DNA of 64,000 nt from Pteria penguin (GCA_035048485.1 CM068582.1:17921269-17985268); one strand, 5' to 3'; shown: positions 46,001 to 61,000, counted from the first letter of the stretch. Numbers and translations are program-made. The notes: a model not told the origin generated them from the letters alone.

Positions 46001-49000
46001 TATCATTTTATATGTCTACATTATTTTAATTATACATGTATACTGACAGCTTCTGCCTGATGTATTTTCAAACAAATTTTGACCCCCCAAAAAACCCACC
46101 AAACAGTGAGGACACTTGTACATGCTAACTTCTACTGAGACATGGAACCTCTGTTTTAATTGTCTCAATCAAAAGACAAGACATCAATGAAATGTGGGTT
46201 TGGTTTGAAGTGGAACCTTTGGACCCCAAAACAAATATGCTGGTAAATTGTGGTTACAACATGTGGAACATAATCTACAAGAATCACTTTGGAAAAGATA
46301 CATCTCTTTTGTTTTCATTGTTATTCCTTCTTTCAACCTGTTTACATGAGAAATACATGTATAAAGAATGCTAAAATATTCAGTACCCTCCAAGTGTTTG
46401 GCAATTTCTACTCAAATACAGTAGTATAAATTTAGAAAGTACACAATTCACTGTAATTCTATACAAAGGTGTGAGCACGTGGGTAATATCAAAATGACTG
46501 ATAAATTCTAGCTGTGTTTTGTTTCATTTTTAGTGTACTGGTAAATTTTGTGTATTTTCTATTATCATGTCTAAGTTTTTGCATTTGACATCTTTAAAAG
46601 GACACCAGCATCTGAAACAATTGATACACAGAAAAAAAAATCTGTTCTTAGAAAGAAGAGCAGAAGTATTAATTAATTCTTTGCATTTAATGTTTGAAAT
46701 ATTCCTTATTGAATGATTTTGATTTTGAAAAAATTTTGCTTAATGTTACAGAATTATTTCATCTATGAAATGGACTGATGGCAATGAAGGTTTGTGCCCA
46801 TTTTAAAGTCTACTGTCACATGTATGGAATTTCAGTTTATATTGTTTCAAGGACAAGAAATCTACTGACTGCTGAAATTTCATATAATATGATATTCCTA
46901 TCCTGAGAACCACTGAACGATACCAGCTGAGGACATTCTTTCATACACAATATAAGTATATAATTCTGAATGTTCAAATACAATTTAAATGTAGGAGATC
47001 ATACTTCAGAATGCTCGACATCTTGTGTCATCTTCATCATGACCTCCTCCAATCCCTGTTGCTGGGCCAGGGTTTGTAACCGCCCTGTCACTTCTTCTAC
47101 CCTGCCATCAGGATGTACTATCACCACTTTAGGGGCATCACCTAGTCGTCCCTCCTTCATATCATTCAACAAGCTGCCCTGAAGAAGCTGCTCAGCTGTC
47201 AGTGGATTACCCATGCTTTCCATAGACGCCTTAGATCTGTAAAAACACAACAAAGAATATCAGCAAAACTTACATTGAACATTTATGAAATTCTATGATA
47301 TAATCTCATTTTTACTCTTAGTACTTTTTGCTTAGTCCAAAATGTCGCACCCAAGCATAAGACAGGAGTCTGAATTCCTCTCATATCTATATATAGAGAA
47401 TCGATGAAAATAGGAAAAATTAAAACTTTTTATTAATCACAATTCGCCTTATCATTCATTTGTTTACATCAAAACTGTAATGATTCCATACCAAAAAGTT
47501 CCACAAAGTCCAGTAGCAAGTGATTTTAAATAAGTGATTTTAAACATTTTTTTGCCATATACACAATTTCTATTTTAGATTATCAAAAATTCCAATTTGA
47601 GTGAAAAAGGAGGAGAAAATTTTGAAAGTAATTACAAGACTTTTACCAAACTTTCTGATACAATAGTGCTAGAGTTGAATGTTAATGATTGAAAGACAAA
47701 GCGAACTTTAAGCAGTAAAAAGTTTCAATAATTTCAATTTCCGAAAAAGCTACTGAATTGGAAATTAGGCGAGGTCCTCTAAGCCTAGTAACTTTTGCAT
47801 CACTCTAGTCAACTTATACTTGGCTATTAAATAAAATTTTAAAATCAGAATTTAAATTAAGATATATTCTTTGCTTCGTTTTCATTTTGTCTTAACTGTT
47901 TCTGTCAAATATTCCTCATATAAACACACTAGTTTTGAATAATATCAGAAAATATATTTAGATAGGAACTTTTAAATGTTAAAACACTGAATTATATTTG
48001 GCCGGTATCAGTTGCAAATTGGACAAATCCGGTATTAGAGGGTGTTACTTCCTTGCAAATTAAATAACCTTGATACTTCAGGAGTTTTCCTTTTCTGTTC
48101 TCTATTTAATGATCTATATAGCTGCCAGATCCCTAGCCTCTGGATTTGTTTTCAATATCTTTGCATTCATAGTGTTAAGTGCTTTTATATAGAGATTTTG
48201 CCTCTGAAAAGTTTCTGTACTCCCCTTTTAAAATCAACTTCAACCGTTCCAGACGTTTGACATTTACTCCATGTAAAATTTACTACAGAAAAGGTCCTAA
48301 CTAAATTTTGAATACTCCATTGTTTCATTATTTATACATTTCTTCTGGACAGAAATATGCCGAGGAGTTACGGCAAAATAGATTTGAACGGTGTTTGTTA
48401 ACAGTTTTCTTCATTTATATCGATTTGTTTAAATATCAAGAAAATTTGTTGACTGGAGGAAGCGCGCCCAAACAGTAGGTAGTTAACACTGTGGTCAGCT
48501 ATTCTTGTTATAAGACATCATCTACCTATACCTCAACAAGAATTATATTGTGAAAAAGAAAGACATTTTTTCTATACTTGTATTTTTCAAGTTCAGTATG
48601 TTCCAGCATGGAAAATTTTTTAATGCATGCAGCACATCACTTTTGATTCCATGACATTATCACTGGCTGGTAAATTTGTGATTGGATTGTTTGTTTTCAT
48701 CTTGTAGGACGGACTAGTAAATGGGAAAAGTAAAAATTAATCTTTGATTAAGACCCCAGTCCTACAATTGGGTGTCTGATAATCTGGATTACTCTTTGTT
48801 CATTTATTGGCATATACGTGTATGATAAATTCCCCACTTCTTACTCTTGGTTGTCTTCCTTTTTTCCTTTTGATACTAGAGGCTTATTGTCATACATGTA
48901 ATAAGGTCTGCTTCCACTTGTCATTATTAGTTACACCTTTATCATTTTTAGTCTAACCTTTTACTACTGATTCTTCTTTGGCATCTAAGTGTATCAGATT

Positions 49001-52000
49001 GTGCTAAAGGATGTATGTACTCATTCTTGATGTATAATAAAGTCTCATCTTTTCAATCTTGGATCAATTTGGTCATTATTTAGCACATAGTAAATTCTCA
49101 ACTCTTAGCTCTTGGTTCAATTAGCAAATCTTCTGGCTTATAACAGTCTCACTTTTCATTTTTGGATCAATTTGTTCATCCTTTACATCATAATAAAGTC
49201 TCACCTTTTTATTCTTGGTTCTACTGGCTCATCATCTGGCATGTGATAAAGACTTCTATGTCGTTTCAGTAACTGTTTCTGTCGGAATGTAGCTCCACAT
49301 ACGTCACAAATAAATGGCTTTTCACCTTGCAAATAAAAAAATTATTTAATTAGAAGTAATGTGGTAAGTCTTCCAAAGGGAAGTTTGCAGTAGACACAAG
49401 AGATGTCAGAAGACACCAGAGCTCACCGGTGGCAACCAAATTTAAATAGTAAAAGGTTTTTGTATGGCAAGTAGGGCAATCTTGAAGGTCAAGATCGAAA
49501 CATAAAAAAAATTTGTTACATAATGAAAGGCCTTGTCACAAGGAATACAAACAAGAAATATTTAAGCCCTATCTCAAACTGTTCATAAGATATGACCTAG
49601 GTTAAAGTTTTTGAAAAGTAGGTCAATCTTCAAGGTCAAGAGGTCAAAAATTTTAGTACTGAATGATAGGTCTTGGCACAAGGAATACACATGTGAAATA
49701 TTAATGCCCTGTCCCTAATGGTTCTAAAGTTATGATACAGGTTAAAGTTTTTGTCCATGGACGACGACAACAACACCACTGGGGGTATGACAATAGCTCT
49801 CCAAACATTTGTGCCCCCTGCATACAACAAAGTCCAAATAAGGCAAATTTTGAAATGGAGGTCAAAAGTCACAGTCAAGATCACAAGATCAATGACCTTA
49901 ATGTAATATGAAAGGGCTTTATTAGAGGAAAATGCATGCCAAATATGAAGTCTCTATCTCTCACAATTCATAGGTTATGACGAAGTTTAAAGTGGACAAA
50001 AGACGGTTCAAAGGTTATGGTAAATGTTAAAGTTAAAAACAGACAAACAAACTGACAGGTCAAAAACAATATGCCCTCAGTCTAAACACGCTTGTTTAAT
50101 GCACTAATTCCAGGCCCCATGGCCTTTATCATGTCAAAATCTATGTAATGAAATTGCTACATACAATCCAAGGCTGTAAGCTTCATGTATGTCTCTTATT
50201 TCACAAATTAGATTTGGGACCAAAGGACTGAAAACTGGTGAATAAACCAAGTGTTTGTTATGTGAATATACATGTATCTATTTAATGAGCTACAAAAGTT
50301 TTAGAGGGCAGAGACGTTAAATTTTCCCCAGAACTATCTACTTTAAGTTTCAACAACATAAGAACCAAACAATATGTCTTAACTGCTTGACTATGTGGGT
50401 ATAACAATGTAATTAAATCAATTCATCGTGATTCAATCAATTTTAGTCATTTACATAATGGATACACTAAAACGTTCTACATTATCCTTATCATTTTACT
50501 TTTGATAAAGGTAATGCATATGTAAATACTCAAATATGGATCTGATAACAAACTTAAATTAAAGTCTGCATTTCCACTGTAAAATTTTTATTGAAACAGT
50601 ATTAATTCAAACTTAACCACTTAACCAATATGATTCTTTTTTATGTTATGATAAATCAAATTAAACATGTATTTTTTTTAATCTGTCTAATTTCTTACCA
50701 GTACAAATGGAGTCAATTTAAATAAAAAGATTTTCTTTTATTGTCCTCATTCTTACCTGTATGAGTTAGAACATGATTTTCCAGGAGTCTAGTTGAGTAG
50801 GCTGCATAATCACAATGTTCACATTGGAAACATTTTTCCCCTTCATGAGTTTTGACATGCAGTTTATAGGAGTAGCGGTCAGGAAACTCTTGCATACATT
50901 TTTTACACTGAAGAAGCTTTTCAGAAGAGTGAAGCTTTTGCATATGAATTTTGAGATCTGTACGCCTTCCACATGTCGTTGGGCACAAATCACATTGAAA
51001 AACTGGCTTGTTACCAGAATGAATGAGCTTGTGCGCTTTTAAACTGTTACTCTGGGTGAATCTTGCTTTACATATATCACATTCATATGGTTTTTCCCCA
51101 GTATGTATTCGTAAATGTCGCTTTAGTTTGTATGTGTCTGGTGAAGCATAATTACAGTGAGGACACTGATAAGGTCGTTCCCCAGTATGACTTCTCATGT
51201 GTCTTTTCAGTTTACTCAGCTCCACAGAAGCATAGTCACATTCTGTACATTTGTGGGGCTTCTCAAAAGTATGTTTGTATCGTATATGTCTGACAAGTTC
51301 TCCAGATGTGGTAAAACATGAGGTACACTCCTTGCAGCGATGGGGACGAATTCCTGTGTGAGTATTATGATGATTCTGTAACGATGCATAAGTCTTAAAG
51401 CTTCTCTCACATATGTTACATTTATGTGGTTTGTCAATTGAATGGCATTTAAGATGTCTCATAAGCAAGTATTTCTTTGGACTTGTATAATTGCAGTATC
51501 TACAGGCAAGCAGGGTGCGAGCTCCACTGGAGTCTGTATTAGGAGGTATGTATCGTATCAACCTCTTCACCGAACCATCCTCCTGAATCAGATCTTGTAC
51601 CACCTCCCACTGTTCATCTTTCATTTCTGCATTGTCTGGGTCAGTTGACATCATGACATCATCCTCTTTTCCTCCGTCCTGATTTGACACAATAAGTACA
51701 TAATTCATCTCCCCACTTTGACTGTTGTTGACTTGATCTGATGGCATGATAGCTACAGTCTGGTAGTTGTTGTCACCATTTAATATGTCTTGATTGTTTG
51801 GTTCACTTTTTAAAATCTGAAAAAGGAACACTCTTAGTTAATCAATTAAGATTAAAAATACCGTGAAAACAAAGCTACAACCCATTACTGAATACAAATA
51901 TATAACGTTGTTTTTAGTGTTTGTCCAGTGTTTCCCAGGAATCCCTTACTGCTTTAAATGCTGCCTGACACACACTGACAAATGCTGCCTGACACACACT

Positions 52001-55000
52001 GACAAATGCTGCCTGACACACACTGACAAATGTTCAGGAGTATCTCCCACGAAACACTGAAATATCTGTAATGTATATCATTACACTTTAGCAAAGAACA
52101 TTTTTAACATTACTCTTATCTCTCGTTACTAATGACCACAATGTGTGCCACATACTCAATTAATGACCTCCAAATGTGATAATGACCAGTCATTGATATT
52201 AATGACAGCTAAAACTGACTCTTTAAGAACAAGCTGTGTTAGTGAGACACTAATACCCCCAGCAACACCAAAGTCCAAAAAGTTATTTTAAGTGTAAAGG
52301 TCATTGTCAAGGTCAAAAGATCATCAAACTTGGTGTCATTTGAAAGGGCTTCATTAGTTGAGTACACGTTAAAAATATGTAGTCTCTATCCCTCACGGCT
52401 CAAAAGTTATAGCCAAGGTTAAAGGTGGCAATAGACAGACAGAACAAAACAATATGCCCCTAATCTTTCGATCCAAGGGCATAAAAACAATATGGTAGAC
52501 ACCGCTTCCATTGAAAAATAAGATCTGTTTAAAAATAATAAATAGAAAACAAAACAAAAAACAAAAATTATTCTATGACCAATTTTAGTAAGTACTCTTA
52601 TATCTGTGTAATGAAACATTTGAAGCCCATCTCATCAACATGTGTAAATGTTAGACTGTACATTCTTAGTTCCACGAAATGTGTGTTTCATCAACCAGTG
52701 ATAATGTGTATGTACGTAAGGATCCGACTAACGAGTTGACAAACTTTACGTAGCACAAATGCATGCATGTGGTGTATTGAAATATTACTTTTCATAGGTC
52801 TAAGTACATGAATACTTCTTAGAGATGTATAACTTGAAATACATTTATTTCGCAAAACATACTTACATTTACTTGGAAACTTGTAGTAGCATCATGGAGC
52901 TTACACATGATAAGCTTGTAAAAATGTAGTGACGTCATGGAAACATGCAATACTTAAAACTATCCTAACTAAGTATGTATGCGTCAAAGAAGCAGCCACC
53001 ACAGGGTAGGTGGAAAGTAGTCACTTCAGCAGCCACCACAGGGTAGGTGGAAAGTGGTCACTTCAGCTGCCACCACAGGGTAGGTGGGAAGTGGTCACTT
53101 AAGCAGCCACCACTGGGTAGGTGGAAATTGGTCACTTAAGCAGTCACCACAAGGTAGGTGGAAAGTAGTCACTTCAGCAGCCACCACTGGATAGGTGGAA
53201 AGTGGTCACTTCAGCAGCCACCACAGGGTAGGTGGAAAGTGGTCACTTAAGCAGTCACCACAGGGTAGGTGGAAAGTGGTCACTTCAACAGCCACCACAG
53301 GGTAGATGGAAAGTGGTCACTTATGCAGCCACCAAAGGGTAAGTGGAAAGTGGTCACTTCAGCAGCTACCACAGGGTAGGTGGAAAGTGGTCACTTAAGC
53401 AGCCACCACTGGGTAGGTGGAAAGTGGTCACTTCAGCACCCAATAATGGGCAGGTGGAAAGTTGTCTTAAAAAGCCACCAGAGTAAGTGGAAAGTGGTCA
53501 CTTCAGCAGTCGCCACAGGGAGGTGGAAAGTGGTCATATAAGCAGTCACCACAGGGTAAGTGGAAAGTGGTCACTTAAGTAGCCACCAGAAGGTTGGTGG
53601 AAAGTGGTCACTGAAAAAGCCACCACAAGGAAAATGGAAAAAAGGTCACTCAAGCACCCACCAGAAAGAGGGTGGAAAAGAGGTCACATAAGCAGCCACC
53701 ACAGGGTAGTTGAAAAGCAGTAACTTAAACAGCCACCAAAGGGAAGGTAAAAAGTGGTCACTAAAGCAGCCACCACAGAGAAAGTGGGAAACTGGTCACT
53801 GAAGAAAAATATATAGATGATTAGGATTAAGGAATTAAGAAAAAAGGTTGTTTAAAACAGGTGATTGCTTAATACAGGTGGTCTCTAAAGCAGGTTAGGT
53901 TTGACTGTACCTGCAGCTGCTGTCCACTCTGGTCACTTCCATTCTGAACAGCCACTAGCTGAGGCTGAGAGCTGTCCTGGGAATTTCTTACAGCTACTAG
54001 TTGTGCCCCATTCCATTCTATTGGGTCCACCTTAAACATAATACTAATACAGTTGATACTCGTTTTTTCAAAGTCGTTTAAGTCCAAGTTACGTTTATCT
54101 CAAAGTCAAGTTCAAGTACGGAATTTTTTTCTTTAATTTCTATACGATTTTACTTCTGTTAATCGAAGTCGCTTAAGTCGAAATTCCCCTTATGTCAAAG
54201 GCATTTTACTGTCCCAAAACTCCATTTTCTATATATTTTACACTCGTTATCTCCAAGTGTCAATGTTTGCACAAATAAATTGATTAACACAGCAGTAAAG
54301 GTAAAAGAAATGCAAACAACCAATTATCCCAGCAGGGTGTACGGTAATGGCTAATTGTTTGACTCTGAAACCCTTTTACCTGATCGACGATGATTATATG
54401 AATGGACTGCATCAGCACTTGTTATTTTAAAATATGCTAAACTCATTTGTAAAAACATCTTCATTTAATGCAGATTACAGGCCAGTATTGTTTTCGCAGC
54501 TTGTAAATTATTAAATGAATTAAAAATATAAAGAGCTGAAAATATGATTTTAAAATTTTTCTTCATTTATTGGCTTGTCATTAAGTTGATGGATAGTAGT
54601 AAAAATTTAGTTGGAAGAAAGATGCATTACAAGGACTAAAATATAGAATAACTGGCAAAACAATGCATGTACATTTATATGTTATTAAGAATGATCGAAA
54701 ACGGTTACATAAACAGCTGATGTTTATCTTGAATTCCGGATAAGTCAAAATAAATACTCTGGTTCCGTCGACTTCAACATAACAAGTTTCAACTGTATAT
54801 TCTACACCATACAGATGATAAACATATTTTGGAGGTATTATAGATAAGACCACGTAATCAGTTTACATAAATCATGGATTAGATAAGAATTTACCTGTAT
54901 TGTTTGGAATTGTGGATTATCAGTCACAGCAGTCAACACTGATGTTCCATCAGTCTGTACAAATAACCAAAAATAAGACATAATATCCAGGAAATCACTA

Positions 55001-58000
55001 ACCTAGAACCACTAATGTGGTTTACAGTAGACATTCAAGATCTAAGATTAATGACTATTTTGTGCATGTTATTAAAATCTCTAATATATACATATTGCAG
55101 ATAAGGACAAACAGACTGAATCAAGGACAAACGCATCAAATGCTATAACAAGAGGCCCAAGTGGGCCTATATCGCTCACCTGAGTACCTATATTATCAGT
55201 CATGCATGAAGGAAGAATTCATTTATTTTTGCATTAATGTGACTAAGTCAACACAGATGTTGAAAATATGTCAAATTTTATTTCAGGCTAGAATAAAAAA
55301 CAACACTTTTTTGCACATCCATTCAGGTGATTTTGATATTAAGCATTTCCTTTGTCTCTGCAAGAAGTCATTCAGGGCATTCAGGGAAAAAGAATATTGT
55401 TAAACGAGGGAACTCTTTTGTGACCTACTCTTGACTATGGTGGCGCCACCTGTAAGGAGGTCTGGACGAAAACAACAGAATTTGAAGAGGATCATAAGTG
55501 ACTTATTTCTACCAAGATTTATTAAAATCCTTCAAACAGTTTTGTAGAAAAAGTTGAAAATGTGAAAAATGGACAACCACCCCCCCTTTTTTTTTTGGAA
55601 GTCTTAAACGTAAAATTCCTAATTTCATATGTTGAGTGTTGAGAAACATCTAAAAACTTATTTAGATGTGTAAAAAAAAAAAAAAAAAATTTTGACCACA
55701 GCTGGATTTGAACCGCTACTCTCCATATTTCAATTACCAAGTGGTATATGTACCATTGTGAGACCTACTTTTAGACATGGTGGCATTATCTGTTAACCAA
55801 TTTGGATGATCCGCACAAAAAACAAAACCTTTGAAAAGGACTATGAGTACTTGCATCCTACCCAGTTTTATCACAATCCTTCAAGTTGTTCTGTAGATCA
55901 AGTTGAAGATATGAAAAATTGTCCCCCCCCCCCCCCCCCCTTTTCTTGGAAGTCTTAAAAAATTCATAAAAAATTCAAAAATCGAGATATTGAAAAAATT
56001 CCTTCACACCAGCATTCCTTACCATAGAAATGATTAAATGAAACCAAATGAATGCATCAATGTTTACTAAAAGAAAATAATAACTCTTTAATGCATTAAA
56101 ATAACAAAGTCCAAAATAAAAATGAAAAAACGTCAAAAATTTGATTTCGGAATGGAACCAAAAATATCAACACTTCTTCCCATATGCCTTTATCTCATTC
56201 CTATGCAGTCGGTTTGTCGCTGTATGCACCCGATCTGAATAAGAAGTTTGTCAAAGGAGGGTACCCTCTGTGACCTACTTTTGTCTGTGGTGGTGCCACC
56301 TGTTCATGGATCCTGACAAAGATGACCACATTTGTCGGGGACCTTGAGTATTTGATGCATGCCAAGTTTCATTGAATTCCAGCAAGTGGTTCCGAAGAAA
56401 AAGTTCAAACTGTGAAATGTTTACACCAATTATCCCACCCCCCCTTTTTCTTGAAAGTCTTAAAAAATTCATAAAAAATCCAAAACATAAAATATTGAAA
56501 AATTTTCTTCGCAGTAGTATTTCTTACCATCAAAATGATCAAATTAAACCAAATTAATGCATCAATGTTTACTAAAAGAAAAAAATACCTCTTTTCTGCA
56601 TTAAAATTACCAAGTACAAAAAAACGTCAAAAAAACGTCAAAAATTTGATTTCGGAATGGAACCAAAAATAACAACACTTCTTCACACATCCCTCTAGAT
56701 CATTCCTATGCATTTGGTTTGTCTCTGTATGCCCCCGGTCTGAAGAAGAAGTTTGTCAAAGGAGGGTACCCTCTTTGACCTACTTTTGCCTGTGGTGGCG
56801 CCACCTGTTGATGAATCTGGACGAAAAACAACAACACTTGTAGGGGACCATGAGTACTACATGCTTATCAAGTTTCATCAAATTCTGTTCAGAGGTTCTG
56901 GAGAAGAAGTCGAAAATGTGAAAAGTTAACGACGGACGACGGACGACGGACGACGGACGACAGACGACGGACGGACGACGGACGACGGACGACGGACGGT
57001 GATTGATCACAATAGCTCACTTGAGCCTTTGGCTCTGGTGAGCTAAAAAGTATAAGTCCCTAGATATTCTCACCAAGACTCGGTGATAGGGGAAGCCAAA
57101 AAATCCTACATCAAAAATGTACATATAAGAGTACATTAGAAATTTCTTACACTTTGAACCATCTGTCCCATGATTCCTGCTGAACCTCCAGCTCCATGAT
57201 TGACAGTCAATTGACCTACTTCACTTTCTACTAGTTGTATTGGTGACTGTTCATTCAAAAACACAATCTTATCACTTCCTAGGGATCCATCTACTGATGT
57301 TGATGGTACATGTATCTAAAACATAAATCAAATATTATAACTTAATGAGTGTTTTACTGTGGTATATTGTTCATAAGCATTTAACATTTGAATGATAAGT
57401 GAGAACAGCTACATACCTGAGCTTGTATAATTAAATAATTGTGATGAAAGTATAATTAGGTTAGAATGGTCTGCAAATGTTTAAGAACATTCACAAGTGT
57501 CTGAGTGACAAAAAGTGCTTTAAAAGAACTCGATGTAAAGCTCAAGGGATTTTTCGCTAGAACAATTTTGAATTATCACTGCATTTGAACTTAATATTAT
57601 AGATACGGACACAATCTATAACAGTTCTAGAAGCTATTATGTTGTGATAAATTGATAGATGTATTGGCCTTGATCCTGATAATGTTGTTAACTTGTTTAT
57701 TTCTTGTACACACTGGGTATAATCTAATAAAAGTGTTTATGAACTTAATTTGAGGAGAACCGTACATATAGGATTTGAAATGAATTTTCATTTCATACAG
57801 TATTTATGAAATGAGTTGTTTGTTTTATAGGTGTTTAAAGGTGTTTATTTCATTAAACACCGGCTTGACACAATTCTTTCCCATGCTATGATGTCACCTA
57901 TGCCATAAATTAATTTATGACATAGCGATATTTCACTGCATAAACAGCAAAACATGTGATAAAATTGTTTATTCAAATTACTGCTTACCACATGGACAAT

Positions 58001-61000
58001 TGTAATTGAATGGTTGAAAAGATACCACATATGTAGAAATACCACTCATGTAGCAATTTTAACTTTATAAAATTGAGATAAAAAATATCGCAAATTGTAA
58101 TGGTCATTTTTTTCCCTTTCTCTAAGTATTCCAGTTTCCTTCCACACTTAAAACTGGATGTCATCATATACATGTAGGCGACCAGTAAATAGACCTTTTT
58201 CAAATTAATTTCATCTCTCATTTAATGCCAAACATGTGATGGTTTGTTGCTCAAATTTGAGTCATTCTATTGGGATTCCAGCATTAATGTCATAATACAA
58301 ATTCTGGCAAAACATAGTTTGTCGGGCATAAGACCCCATATACCAGGTAAAATATGAAATTTCATATATTGTGGTGATATATTTGACAACAGATGAACAA
58401 CTTTCAATTCATTATTTTATAATCTTAGTCTACTCACATCATGTACAAGTAACCAGTACCAAATTGATAAGAATGATCCGTTAATGTGTGATTTTACTAG
58501 ACCTCTACAATTTTGCGATTAAAGTTTTATGTGCGCAGTTGCGTAAAGAGATCATGAAAGGACTTAAAAGAGGGTGAAAAACCTATTAACTATTTTTGTG
58601 ACTTGAAGAAAGGAAACTTTTAATAAGAATATAATCAACATCATAAGTTCAGTTGGCTCTCATGACAATGCATTACATGGAGGTGAGCTAAATGAAATTC
58701 TAAATTCTGACAGCAAGATACATTTGAGAAAGACAATGGCAGATGGTCTAAAAAATAACATCAAACAGAAAGAAGCAACATTATGTTTAAGAAATAAGCA
58801 AAATAATAAAAGCCCACACTCAGGTGGATACATTTGTGAGTTTCAAGTTCTTTTGGAGGGATTTAGGAATTTTATTAGTATGATCCTTTAATGAAAGTTT
58901 CGATAAAAAGAGGTTATCTATAACACTAAAGCAAGGTGTCATTACCATTTTATCTAAATCTAATAAACCATGTACCTTCTTAAAGAAATGGAGTGAGTTT
59001 TACTAAAGGTCGTAAGCCCAAATGTAGACGTAAACATTCTGACTAAATTTAGTGTATGTCAATTGAATTTTTCATGAAGTCTATGTTCATACATAATTAT
59101 ATTTGTAAACATTGTAAAAGGTTGCATTACTTTTGGAACTCTTTAAGGAGGAGACAAATATTTCTTAGCAAAGTTTACGTCTATGTTTGGGCTTACGACC
59201 TTTAGTAAAACTCACCCCTGGAAACCTTCTTTTACATATAACACACGAAATTCTTTCAGGTTACAAAGGAAACAAACTTTAAAAGGTCTTAACATATATT
59301 CATGAAAATTAGAAGGGCTTTCTGACTGGTCCATTTATTGGCAAACATATATGCCTAGTTTATGATATACAATTATATTACACACTACCAGAGAAAACAA
59401 TAATGCAGGAATGTTAATGGAATTGATTTTGAGAAAGCAATTTCGTGGAAATATATGAATTAAGTAAGTAAAAAGAAACACTCAGTAGCCACAAATTTCC
59501 AGCCTTGATACCTTGTTTACTTTGCGCGGGATTGATTTAATCTGCAGGTATGGATTTCAATTAGAGATTATTTGTGTTTCCACTTGATAAAGGCCAAGTG
59601 GCCGAAAGTTTGTGGATACTAAGTGTTTCTTGTTATCTAATTTATACTTCCCTTTGGAGAGTTTCCTATCATTATATAATGACCAATTGTGTGTAATACT
59701 AAATATGAAATTCATTATATTTCCATGATTTTTGTCATTTTATTGAAGTTTAAATCATGTCAGATGATGCATCACAAATTGTGTGTAAAACCGCTACACT
59801 ACTCAGTTTTACACTATGTGTGACAAACCATCTAACGTTTACACTTCAACAAGCAAATTCAGAGAATTGTGGTCCCCCGCTTTCAGGGTTCTATCAGCAA
59901 AGGGTGCAGTGAACTTAGATATATTGTCATGAATGTGCATGTCTACAGACACACATGGCAAATATAAAGGCCCTACCTCTTACAGTAAAAAAGTTATACC
60001 GAAGTAAGTCAAAGGTCATGGTCAAGGTCACAAGATAAAAAATTCTGGTACCAATGGAAAGGCATTGCAATTAAGGACAAACATGTAAGTAAGAAGGCCC
60101 TCTGTCTTACGGTTAAAAAGTTACATTGAAGTATGTCAAAGGTCATGGTCAAGGTCACATGACATAAATATTGGTACCAACGGAAAGGTATTGAAATCAG
60201 GGACACACATGCCAAATATGAAGGCCCTATGTCTTACGGTTTAAAAGTTATGAACAAAGTTAAAGTTTTTGTGACAGACAGACAGATGGACAGACAGACA
60301 GATGGATGGACTGACGAATGAGATTTAATGTCCCCTGACTTTAGCTAAAAGCAGAGGACAATAAAATGACATTAAATCAACATTTGATTTTTTTTTTATT
60401 TTGTACAGGATATCAGGAAATGGGTTCAGGTATTAATAGAAATATTACTGTATGTTACTATGTACCAGTTAGCAAGGTCATTACTCAAAATTCTTTTGAA
60501 ATTGAACAAGGTTGTAGGCAAAAAGATCCTGTTTCCCTATATATTTTCAATCATTGTGTGGAAATTTTAGCCCTTTTGATTCGGCATGGAAAAAGCATTA
60601 ATAATATACACATAAAAAAAAAAAAAAAAGAATAGTGTTTACTCAAATATGCAGAGGACATATTTATTGTCATGAATGGATTAGAAAAACCCTTAAAAAG
60701 TACTTTAAACCTTTTTATTCTGATTTGCCAAATTCCCTGCATTAAACAAAATCAAACGAAAAAACAGATGCTTAATCTTGGAGAAATGAAAACTTAAGTC
60801 TAGAATAAAACATTCAATGGACAGAAAGCAATTTCAATTAACTGGGAAAAAGAATTTAGTTCTCATCTAGACAATACTCTCAATTGGAAAAGAAAGTTTA
60901 TCTTGGCCAAAAAGACACCTAATACCTCTTGGAAGAATTGCTGTTGTGAAAATCATAATTATTACTAATTTAGTTCCTTAGCTTACTCATCTTTTCACAT

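Noticed and set aside
47237..49204. Search for a separate finger-11 exon of the CTCF-like gene
   Set aside because: No C-x2-C ... H-x3-5-H reading frame with splice sites seen; the flanking exons already join in phase.
52985..53815. CTCF-binding motifs in the 37-bp repeat (CCACCACAGGGTAGG), suggesting autoregulation
   Set aside because: The core does not fit the known CTCF motif (no CCASYAG spacing followed by KGGC); resemblance is only in composition.
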